21,718 nt of DNA from JBEKLJ01 sp050010255 (GTDB lineage Bacteria > Acidobacteriota > Terriglobia > Bryobacterales > Bryobacteraceae). The stretch is from NCBI GenBank assembly GCA_050010255.1, contig JBEKLJ010000029.1:1-21718 (forward strand). The letters run 5' to 3'. The position numbers were made by a program, and so were the translations under genes. The first letter of the stretch is position 1; each line of letters starts with the position of its first letter. Below the pieces are notes generated by a model. That model had not been told where the DNA came from. It saw only the letters and a list, made by a program, of their open reading frames with translations, and ran no database searches. Positions 7,451 to 13,657 of this stretch are shown here, piece after piece.

Positions 7451-8527
7451 ATGTCGACGAAACGAATCCTCCTCGCGGCGCCAGCGGCAGTACTCGTCAT
7501 CCTCGCCGGCGGCGCCGGCTATTACGAGTACGCCGGCGGGTCGGCCTGCGCGCGGTGTCACGAGATTCAGGCTTCCCACGATAACTGGCACTCCTCGACT
7601 CACCGCAGCATCGCCTGCTCGGCCTGTCACGGCAGCGCGCTGACGTTCGACGTGCGCTTCCACCTGGCGAATTTCCGCCGGGTGGTCGAGCACCTGCGCG
7701 GCCAGGAGTCCGATAAGATCCACCTCAAACACACCAACCTCTACCCGGTGGTCGAGCGCTGCCAGAAGTGCCACCAGCAGGAGTTCGCCGACTGGCAGGC
7801 CGGGCCGCACGGTGCCACCTACGCCCGCATCTTCCTCGACAGGCCACAAAACACCAGGCGCCTGCTGACGGACGACTGCCTGCGTTGCCACGGCATGCAC
7901 TTCGAGGGCGGTATCCGGGACCTGGTCTCGCCGGTCAACACGCACGGGCCGTGGACATTGAAGTCGCCCGATCTCGCCACGCGCGCCGCGATCCCCTGCC
8001 TGGCCTGCCACGAGATGCATCGCCAGGGCAAGCCGCTCAACCGGCCGGCGGTGTGGTCTCCGACCGCGGGGCCGAAACAGGAGTTGTTCCGGCCGTCACT
8101 GAGCCTCTACGACCGCCGCGAGCAGTCCTACATCTCGACTCGTATCCTGCCCCTGCCGCAAATGCGCGACGGCGGCCGGCCGGTGAAGATGAGCCCGGAC
8201 CAGCGCCAGGCGCTCTGCTACCAGTGCCACGCGCCACTGGCCACTATGCAGGTGGGTTCGGGTGACGACCGCACCGGCGTCGGCGTGCACGAAGGACTCA
8301 GTTGCCTGGCCTGCCACCTCAAGCATGGCCAGCAGACGCGCCCGTCCTGCGCGAACTGCCATCCGCGGCTGTCGAACTGCGGCCTGGACGTCGAGAGGAT
8401 GGACACGACCTTCCAGAACGTCAAGAGCCGGCACAACATCCACTTCGTCAAGTGCGTGGACTGCCACGAGCATGGCGTTCCCAAGCGCAAGACGCCGCCG
8501 GGACGAGCCCTGGCCGCGGCCGGCTAG
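7451..8527 (+). CDS. Nine-haem c-type cytochrome, membrane-anchored
   Basis: The product is 358 residues. An N-terminal hydrophobic segment (ILLAAPAAVLVILAGGAGYY) acts as an uncleaved anchor or signal. Nine CxxCH haem-binding motifs follow: CARCH, CSACH, CQKCH, CLRCH, CLACH, CYQCH, CLACH, CANCH and CVDCH. The first two, with SHDNWHSSTHR between them, recall NapC/NirT/NrfH-type quinol-oxidising cytochromes; the rest does not match a family I can name. Several free His (HLKH, HGMHF, HEMH, HNIHF) could be distal ligands. The position after the GMC flavoprotein suggests it is the electron acceptor of that dehydrogenase and passes electrons to the respiratory chain or to an outer-side acceptor (inference). 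ATG 7451 follows the inserted element immediately, and no Shine-Dalgarno sequence is visible. Confidence 0.92.
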   Translation: MSTKRILLAAPAAVLVILAGGAGYYEYAGGSACARCHEIQASHDNWHSSTHRSIACSACHGSALTFDVRFHLANFRRVVEHLRGQESDKIHLKHTNLYPVVERCQKCHQQEFADWQAGPHGATYARIFLDRPQNTRRLLTDDCLRCHGMHFEGGIRDLVSPVNTHGPWTLKSPDLATRAAIPCLACHEMHRQGKPLNRPAVWSPTAGPKQELFRPSLSLYDRREQSYISTRILPLPQMRDGGRPVKMSPDQRQALCYQCHAPLATMQVGSGDDRTGVGVHEGLSCLACHLKHGQQTRPSCANCHPRLSNCGLDVERMDTTFQNVKSRHNIHFVKCVDCHEHGVPKRKTPPGRALAAAG

Positions 8528-8574
8528 CGCGGGCAAACGGGCTAATCGGCCGCGGGGCGCTTGGCGGCCACTCT

Positions 8575-8588
8575 GCTACGCTCGTAGC
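8575..8588. promoter_or_regulatory. 14-bp palindrome abutting the smr start codon
   Basis: GCTACG-CT-CGTAGC is a perfect 6-bp inverted repeat ending at the base before GTG 8589. It could be a DNA-binding half-site pair or a small mRNA hairpin. In the displaced copy upstream (4857-4870) the left arm is GTTGCG, which would still pair as RNA through two G-U wobbles. Function is speculative. Confidence 0.3.
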
Positions 8589-8615
8589 GTGGAAGACCAG
8601 GAGCCGGTGCGCATC
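8579..8615 (+). repeat. 37-bp direct repeat, copy 2 (native smr 5' end)
   Basis: Identical to 4861-4897, 3718 bp upstream. Here the repeat leads into a complete Smr domain, so this copy is taken as the original. Confidence 0.9.
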
Positions 8616-8861
8616 CCCATCACCGACGTCTTTGACCTCCACAGCGTGCCGCCCAACGACGTCCAGGCCGTGGTCGAGGCCTATCTGGAAGAGGCCGACC
8701 GCTTGGGGCTGAAGGCCCTGCGCATTGTTCACGGCCGCGGGATCGGTGTCCAGCGCGCGATCGTCAGGGCGGTGCTCGAGAGGACGCCGTTCGTGCTCTC
8801 ATTCGGCGACGCGCCGCCGGAAGCGGGCGGCTGGGGCGCCACCGTGGTGACGCTGCGCTAG
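8589..8861 (+). CDS. Small Smr (MutS2 C-terminal-type) domain protein
   Basis: The product is 90 residues and consists of essentially a single Smr domain. The domain signatures are FDLHSVPPNDV (LDLHG-like motif) and IVHGRGIGVQRAIVRAVL (HGxG motif). Smr domains are DNA- or RNA-binding and some nick nucleic acid; the role of the stand-alone short form is unknown. GTG 8589 is chosen because the N-terminus (VEDQEPVRIPITDV) resembles that of other acidobacterial members as I recall them, and no ATG is available. The first nine codons are duplicated 3.7 kb upstream. The yjbQ-like gene follows 38 bp downstream. Confidence 0.88.
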   Translation: MEDQEPVRIPITDVFDLHSVPPNDVQAVVEAYLEEADRLGLKALRIVHGRGIGVQRAIVRAVLERTPFVLSFGDAPPEAGGWGATVVTLR

Positions 8862-8875
8862 CTCGCCCCACCCGT

Positions 8876-8881
8876 TACGAT
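8876..8881 (+). promoter_or_regulatory. Putative -10 element TACGAT
   Basis: TACGAT (context CCGTTACGATGG) lies 18 nt before ATG 8900, with GGAG at 8889-8892 as a ribosome-binding site. It matches the consensus at four of six positions and no -35 is evident. Confidence 0.25.
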
Positions 8882-8899
8882 GGCTTTTGGAGCTTTCCC

Positions 8900-9319
8900 A
8901 TGAGCGTCTTTCAGAGGAGTTTCCAGATCTCGACTCGCGGCCGCTGCCACGTGCTGGATATCACCCCCCAGGTGGGCCGCATCGTCGCGGAGAGCAAGAT
9001 TCGCCAGGGTCTAGCTAACGTCTCCGGCCAGGGCTCGACCGTAGGCGTGACGACCATCGAGTACGAGCCCGGCGCGGTGTCGGACCTGGCCCGGGCGCTC
9101 GAGAAGATTGCGCCCTCCAACTCCGACTACGCCCACAACGCCCGCTGGGGCGACGACAACGGCTTCGCGCACTTGCGCAGCGCGCTCCTGGGCACCAGCC
9201 AGACCTTCCCGGTCGATGCCGGGGCGCTCGGCCTGGGCACCTGGCAGCAGGTCGTCTTCTGCGACTTCGACGACCGGCCACGGCAGCGCCAGATCACTGT
9301 CACCGTGATCGGCGAGTAA
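8900..9319 (+). CDS. yjbQ: YjbQ / UPF0047 family protein
   Basis: The product is 139 residues, the usual family length. Members have been described as having weak thiamine-phosphate synthase activity; the physiological role is unsettled. Conserved elements are TVGVTTIEYEPGA near residue 50, the family signature NARWGDDNGFAHLRSALLGTS with its metal-binding His and Asp, and GTWQQVVFCDFD near the C-terminus. ATG 8900 is preceded by GGAG at normal spacing. The gene is probably expressed from its own weak promoter or with smr, 38 bp upstream. Confidence 0.93.
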   Translation: MSVFQRSFQISTRGRCHVLDITPQVGRIVAESKIRQGLANVSGQGSTVGVTTIEYEPGAVSDLARALEKIAPSNSDYAHNARWGDDNGFAHLRSALLGTSQTFPVDAGALGLGTWQQVVFCDFDDRPRQRQITVTVIGE

Positions 9320-9522
9320 GCGCCGGAGGCGGCTCCCCGCACACGCCCGGCGTGGTTCTGCGTCTGCCTGCGGACCCTACAGGGTTGTTCGCCCTACGCC
9401 GATTCCTGCTGTAGCGACGATCTACGTCCTGCTGGAGCGCTCCGTGGCCGCCGAGGTGGATCGGGAGGCCGTCGCTCCGGCGGCGCCCGAACGCGCCCTC
9501 CTGGTCCCCGGCTCTTTGTTGA

Positions 9523-9816
9523 ATGTTGCTGCTCAGACCGAGAAGACGGCTGGTCAACTTCCGCCTCACCGAAGAGGAGTACGGCAAGCTCGCCGCCGTG
9601 TGCGCCCATAAAGGATCTCCGAGCCTCTCGGACTTCGCCCGCGGCGCCATCCTGCGAAGCATCGAGATCGAGAGCGCGCGCGAAGGGTTGCTGAAGGGCC
9701 AGCTCGCCGAGCTCGGCGGGCGCGTGGCGGCCATCGAGGCGCGCCTGGAGACGCTGGTTCAGGTTCTGGGACGGCGCGGGCGGGGCCAGCCGCACATCCT
9801 TGACACATCCTGTTAA
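9523..9816 (+). CDS. Ribbon-helix-helix-like small protein with C-terminal coiled coil
   Basis: The product is 97 residues. Residues 9-45 (RLVNFRLTEEEYGKLAAV, then PSLSDFARGAILRSIE) fit a CopG/MobC-type ribbon-helix-helix fold: a basic beta strand, a helix, a turn with SLSDFAR, and a second helix. Residues about 50-85 (REGLLKGQLAELGGRVAAIE and onward) have heptad spacing of a coiled coil. This suggests a dimeric or higher-order DNA-binding protein, perhaps autoregulatory. Similar small proteins occur in many copies in acidobacterial genomes (from memory). The 203 bp upstream contain no gene that I can support, and there is no clear Shine-Dalgarno sequence before ATG 9523. An overlapping frame on the other strand is judged a shadow. 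Confidence 0.65.
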   Translation: MLLLRPRRRLVNFRLTEEEYGKLAAVCAHKGSPSLSDFARGAILRSIEIESAREGLLKGQLAELGGRVAAIEARLETLVQVLGRRGRGQPHILDTSC

Positions 9817-9981
9817 GGTCATTCACCATGCTTCTGCTGCTCTTGCTGCCGGAGCGGTGCTTTCGCGCAGACGCACAACGCGCCGCTGGATCTAGCCCCG
9901 CCCAACCTGTCGGCCCTGTCAGCTCCGCCCCTCCCGCCCGCCCTCGCTAAACCTCTCCGAGCCGGCTGCCGATACCCTGTT

Positions 9982-11016
9982 GTGTCAGGAGTGGTGGCTG
10001 ATCTTCCGGAGCTCGGCCCGGTGGCGTCTCGTTTGCGGCGAATGGCCGGCGCGTGGCTCATCCCCGTGGTTGGCGGGTCGCTGGTCCTGGCGGCGGTGAC
10101 GGTGTGGATCTGGCGGCAGCAGGCGCCGCTGTCACTGGCCGCAGCCTCGACGGCGCTGGCCTGGGCCCTAGGCGCTGCACTCCTCCGCGTGAGGCTGGCC
10201 GCCCGCCGTGTGGCATCGCTCACGCGGGCCAACCGGCGGCTCCTTCTGGTTCTGGCCACCGCTCCTTCTCCGGCCTCGCGCCCAACCATCCAGGGCGCGC
10301 CATCGCATGCGGGCCACGATCCCGTGCATGTGAGCGCCAGCCTCCTCGAGCTGCTTCAACGCACCTCCGAAGCCGCTCCAGCCCCGGCCGTATCGGGCTC
10401 CGGCGAGCTTCCCGTTGCCGCTTTGGCGCAACTGCACCTGGGGCTGGAGGGCTTGCGGGAGTATTCGCGCCTGGCCGGCGGCGGAGAGTCACTGGCTGCG
10501 GTGGATGCCCGGGAAGCCGTCGGCGAGGCGCTGGCCACGCTGGGCCGCGAGATCCACGAGGCCGGAGCGCTCATCGCCTATGGCCCGCTGCCCGCCGTGA
10601 CTGCCGATCCCGTGCAGCTGCCCCGCCTGTTCCAGCACCTGATCGCCAACGCCGTCAAGTTTCGCGGCGGCGAGAGGCCCTACATCCAGGTCTCCGCCGA
10701 GGATGGCGGCGGGGAGTGGATCTTCGTGGTCCGCGATAATGGCATCGGCATTGACCCGCGCCACGCCGAGCTGATTTTCGAGCCCTTCCAGCGCCTGCAC
10801 ACCGCTGAAGAGTACCCCGGAGAGGGAATGGGGCTGCCCATCGCCAGGCGCATTGTCGAACGGCACGGCGGCCGGATGTGGGTCCGTTCCTGGCCGGGCG
10901 GGGGCGCGGCGTTCTATTTCACGCTGCCCAAGCAGCCGGTGGCGTGTCCTCTACAGCCGGTGGCGTCTCCTCCCCAGCCGGCCGCGGCCTGTCTCCCCGT
11001 GCCAGCCGCCCTGTGA
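9982..11016 (+). CDS. Membrane histidine kinase-like protein with an atypical H-box
   Basis: The product is 344 residues. Two membrane segments (about 23-44 and 50-70) precede a cytoplasmic part. The ATPase domain is intact: N-box HLIANAVKF, G1 DNGIGID, F-box PFQRLH and G2 GEGMGLPIARRI. It is paralogous to the kinase at 14845: their C-terminal halves share long stretches such as TAEEYPGEGMGL versus TSEEYPGEGMGL. The dimerisation/phosphoacceptor region is altered. H112-D is retained, but the residues after it read PVHVSASLLELL where the paralogue has LYEPARVTASFLQLL, a three-residue loss that removes the Glu-Pro. A Pro/Gln/Ala-rich tail ends the protein. The start is uncertain (GTG 9982, GTG 9991 or ATG 10041). 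It may be a degenerate kinase or an ATP-binding partner. Confidence 0.85.
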   Translation: MSGVVADLPELGPVASRLRRMAGAWLIPVVGGSLVLAAVTVWIWRQQAPLSLAAASTALAWALGAALLRVRLAARRVASLTRANRRLLLVLATAPSPASRPTIQGAPSHAGHDPVHVSASLLELLQRTSEAAPAPAVSGSGELPVAALAQLHLGLEGLREYSRLAGGGESLAAVDAREAVGEALATLGREIHEAGALIAYGPLPAVTADPVQLPRLFQHLIANAVKFRGGERPYIQVSAEDGGGEWIFVVRDNGIGIDPRHAELIFEPFQRLHTAEEYPGEGMGLPIARRIVERHGGRMWVRSWPGGGAAFYFTLPKQPVACPLQPVASPPQPAAACLPVPAAL

Positions 11017-11068
11017 TAGGGCGAGCCGCCCCTCGACCGGCCGGCTCAGTCCCGGTGCCAGCCGCCCT
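10999..11068 (+). repeat. 14-bp direct repeat at the 3' end of the kinase gene
   Basis: GTGCCAGCCGCCCT occurs at 10999-11012 and 11055-11068, one copy inside the last codons of the kinase gene and one in the gap before the convergent response regulator. GGGCG-AGC-CGCCC between them could form a short hairpin but lacks a T tract. The repeat probably marks a small local duplication. Confidence 0.45.
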
Positions 11069-11074
11069 AGCTCT

Positions 11075-11482
11075 TCAGCGGGCAGGAGGGTCCTGGCCGG
11101 CGGCCCCGTCGGGCGGCCTGAGGAAGTGCCGGACCAGTTCCGGCAAGCTGCGCGTGTCGATCGGCTTGGCCACGTATCCGTCGCATCCCGCCTTGACTGC
11201 GCGCTCTTCGTCCCCTTTCATGGCGTAGGCCGTCAGCGCCACGATCCGGACACCGGCCATCGCCGGGTCCTGCTTCAGGCGGCGCGTCAGCTCCAGCCCA
11301 TGCATGCCCGGAAGCTGGATGTCCATCAGGATCAGCCGCGGCTGGAAGGTCTTGAGCACCGCCAGGGCCTCGTCGCTGTTCATGGCCGTTCGAACGTCGT
11401 AACCCTCGCCCGTCAGCAGGATGCGGGTGAGCTTCAGGTTCAGTGCGTTGTCGTCCACCACCAGAATGGGCTCTCCCGGCAT
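11075..11482 (-). CDS. Single-domain response regulator (CheY/DivK type)
   Basis: The product is 135 residues, a lone receiver domain. VVDDN carries the acidic pair D10-D11. D54 in LILMDIQLPG is the phosphoacceptor, VALTAYA has the conserved Thr, and VAKPID has the conserved Lys. ATG 11482 is chosen. An in-frame ATG at 11539 would add 19 residues inside the kinase gene, without support. The gene begins 10 bp after the stop of the GAF-PAS kinase on the same strand, so the pair is almost certainly one operon and one phosphorelay. With no output domain, the regulator must signal by protein contact. It ends 58 bp from the convergent kinase gene. Confidence 0.94.
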   Translation of the reverse strand: MPGEPILVVDDNALNLKLTRILLTGEGYDVRTAMNSDEALAVLKTFQPRLILMDIQLPGMHGLELTRRLKQDPAMAGVRIVALTAYAMKGDEERAVKAGCDGYVAKPIDTRSLPELVRHFLRPPDGAAGQDPPAR

Positions 11483-11492
11483 ACGCTTTGAC

Positions 11493-13556
11493 TCATCGGC
11501 CTGCCCGGCGCCGGGTCTTAGCCAAACCGTGGTCCTCATCGCGCCTAGTCTTGGCGGTGGTCAGAAACTCGGGTTTGCGGGTACCGCCCCCGCCGGCGCA
11601 GACCGCGGCGGGCTCCTCCGGCCCCAGGGCCCCCGCCGCCGAACAGTCGCGCGGCAGCACGGCATAGAAGACGCTTCCCTCGCCCGGGACGCTTCGCGCT
11701 CCGACGCGGCCCCCCTGCGCCTCGACCAGCCGCTTCGTGAGCGCCAGTCCCAACCCGCTGCCCTGGTACTTCTTCGCCCTTCCGGCGTCGAGCTGCTGAA
11801 ACTCCACGAAGAGCTGCGGCATCTGCTCGGGAGCGATGCCGATACCGGTGTCCTCCACCTCCAGCCGGAACCAACCCGGCTCGTCGCCTCCCACCCGCAC
11901 CGTCACCCGGCCGTCCTCGGGTGTGAACTTCAAGGCGTTCGACAAGTAGTTGTAAAGCACCTGTTTGAGTTGCCCGGGGTCGGTGTAGACCGTATCGACG
12001 TCGTCGGCCACCTCCACCATCACCGCAATCCGTTTCTGCACGCCCACCGCCCGCAGCACGGCGGTCACCTCGTGAACCAGTTTGCCCACGGCCACTTTTT
12101 CCGGCCGGGATTCCAGGTGCCCGGCCTCGACTTTCGACAGGTCCAATATGTCGTTGATCAACTGGAGCAGGTGACGGGCGCTGGTCAGCACGTCATCGAG
12201 GTATTCGCGATGCTGGTCCGAGACCGGACCCAGCTTGCCGTCGTGCATCAGCTCGGTGAATCCGATGATGCCGTTCAGCGGCGAGCGCAGCTCGTGCGAC
12301 ACGTTGGCCAGGAATTCGTCCTTCATCTGGTTGGCTGCGCGCACGCGCTGGCACTGCTGTTGGAGTTCCTGGTTCTTGCGGCGAAGCTGGCCCTCCAGCC
12401 GTTTGCGCGCGCTCCAATCGTGCGCCACCAGCGCCAGCCCGGCGACCTGCCCGCTGGCGCCGCGGATCGGCGACTGCGTCAGCGAGACATCCACACAGGC
12501 GCCGTCCTTCCTCACCCGGACGGTCTCGTACTGCCGCACGCTCTCGCCCCGCCGCGCCTTGTCCAGTAGTTGCCCGTCCTCGGCGTGGCGCTCGGGAGGC
12601 GCCAGCATCCGCATCGGCCGGCCGGCGCACTCGGCGGCCCGGTAGCCGAACATCCGCTCGGCGCCCGCGTTCCAGGTCAGGATGGCGCCGTCGCTGGAAG
12701 CGCTGAGGATGGCGTCGTCGGAGGCCTCGACGATCGAGGCCAGCCGCGCCAGCGCGTCCTCGGCTCGCTTTCGCTCGGTGGCCGCGGCCAGCGTGCTGGC
12801 CAGTGCCTCCAGGAATGCGACGTCGTCTTCGGTGAACGTGCGCGGGCTGCGCGCATGGGCGCCCAGCACTCCTAGCGGCCCTACCCGCCCGTTGACCGGG
12901 GCCGTGAGACCGCTCCTCAGTCCGTGCTCGACCAGCAGCGCCGAGGGGTGGAAGCGGGTTTCCGCCGCCAGATCCTCCACCGCCACGGGCCTGGAGACCT
13001 GGAGCGTGTATCCCGCATGCGAGCTCGCCCCGGCCTCGATCGTGGCTGATCCGACCAGGCCCTCCCGCCAGCCCACTCCGGCCTGCAGCCGGAGTGCCTG
13101 GCCGCCGGGCGCCAGATCCAGCACCTCCGCGCAGTCCGCCTCCAGCCCCCGCGCGACCGCCTCGGCGGTCTGGTCCGCCAGTTGGTCCAGGCTCAGCCCG
13201 GCCAAGGCGCGCTGGAGCACCTGCGCCGCTATCTGCTGCTGGAGCGCCCGCCTTCGCAGGCTCGCCTCGGCCCAGGCGCGGATGGCGATTTCCGCCTCCC
13301 GCTCCCTCTTGGCCGCCTCGGCCGACCGCGCCCGGAGGCTGGCCGTCTGCGCCAGCCCGGTCGCCGCCATCGTCAGGCCGCACAGCAGGAAGGCGGCCGC
13401 GGTGTCGATGGTCATCGGAATCAGCCCCAGAATCGGCCGCACCGGTGTCCATAGCCCGGCCTGCCAGCCCACGATCACCGCCGCTCCCAAAAGCGCGCAC
13501 ATCCCGCCCCCTGCAATCGCGGTCAGCGCAAGCGCCTTCGTGAAGCGGTCCGGCAC
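11493..13556 (-). CDS. GAF-PAS sensor histidine kinase
   Basis: The product is 687 residues. Two N-terminal membrane segments (about 7-30 and 42-66) are followed by a helical linker rich in Arg, Glu and Ala (78-115) and a GAF-like domain (about 120-262). A PAS domain follows (about 268-382, with ILTWNAGAERMFGY and VRVRKDGACVDVSLTQSPI), then a short coiled coil. The HisKA domain has H421 in NVSHELRSPLNGIIGF and is followed by a full ATPase domain (NYLSNALKF, DTGIGIAPEQ, GSGLGLALTKRLVEAQGG). The start is GTG 13556; GCAGGT just before it is a weak ribosome site. The last 50 residues after the ATPase domain are low complexity. It is co-transcribed with the receiver protein and divergent from the receiver-ATPase operon across a 101-bp gap. 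Confidence 0.95.
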   Translation of the reverse strand: MPDRFTKALALTAIAGGGMCALLGAAVIVGWQAGLWTPVRPILGLIPMTIDTAAAFLLCGLTMAATGLAQTASLRARSAEAAKREREAEIAIRAWAEASLRRRALQQQIAAQVLQRALAGLSLDQLADQTAEAVARGLEADCAEVLDLAPGGQALRLQAGVGWREGLVGSATIEAGASSHAGYTLQVSRPVAVEDLAAETRFHPSALLVEHGLRSGLTAPVNGRVGPLGVLGAHARSPRTFTEDDVAFLEALASTLAAATERKRAEDALARLASIVEASDDAILSASSDGAILTWNAGAERMFGYRAAECAGRPMRMLAPPERHAEDGQLLDKARRGESVRQYETVRVRKDGACVDVSLTQSPIRGASGQVAGLALVAHDWSARKRLEGQLRRKNQELQQQCQRVRAANQMKDEFLANVSHELRSPLNGIIGFTELMHDGKLGPVSDQHREYLDDVLTSARHLLQLINDILDLSKVEAGHLESRPEKVAVGKLVHEVTAVLRAVGVQKRIAVMVEVADDVDTVYTDPGQLKQVLYNYLSNALKFTPEDGRVTVRVGGDEPGWFRLEVEDTGIGIAPEQMPQLFVEFQQLDAGRAKKYQGSGLGLALTKRLVEAQGGRVGARSVPGEGSVFYAVLPRDCSAAGALGPEEPAAVCAGGGGTRKPEFLTTAKTRRDEDHGLAKTRRRAGR

Positions 13557-13562
13557 ACCTGC

Positions 13563-13568
13563 TTTATC
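13563..13568 (-). promoter_or_regulatory. Putative -10 element GATAAA for the GAF-PAS kinase
   Basis: Read on the minus strand, CCGATAAAGCAGGTGTG ends in the GTG start codon, so GATAAA lies 6 nt before it. The divergent gene has nearly the same arrangement (see 13647-13652). Transcription would begin at or next to the start codon. Confidence 0.35.
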
Positions 13569-13646
13569 GGTGGGCCAAAGCGCCTGCTGTAGTTTGCGGT
13601 CAGCCAGGACTGCGCGGATTGTTTAAAGTCGCACTAGCTCAACGCC

Positions 13647-13652
13647 GATAAA
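13647..13652 (+). promoter_or_regulatory. Putative -10 element GATAAA for the receiver-ATPase operon
   Basis: CCGATAAACCTGTGTG places GATAAA 5 nt before GTG 13658, mirroring the divergent gene. The two form an imperfect inverted pair at the ends of the 101-bp intergenic region, which suggests matched, possibly leaderless, divergent transcripts. Confidence 0.35.
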
Positions 13653-13657
13653 CCTGT

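Noticed and set aside
9800..9805. TTGACA hexamer as a -35 box
   Set aside because: No acceptable -10 is found at 16-18 bp, and it overlaps the end of the RHH gene.
9828..9950. 40-codon frame starting with a leucine-rich stretch
   Set aside because: The leader-like start is followed by Pro/Ala/Ser low complexity, with no homologue recognised and no ribosome site. Most likely chance.
11493..11570. C-terminal kinase tail with two imperfect AAGAC...CGGCGC copies, recalling translated AAGACACGAAG-type intergenic repeats
   Set aside because: Only two short imperfect copies are present and no terminal repeats surround them; not enough to call an element.
11421..12569. 382-codon open frame on the plus strand
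   Set aside because: Antisense to the GAF-PAS kinase ATPase and HisKA regions; no recognisable domain.
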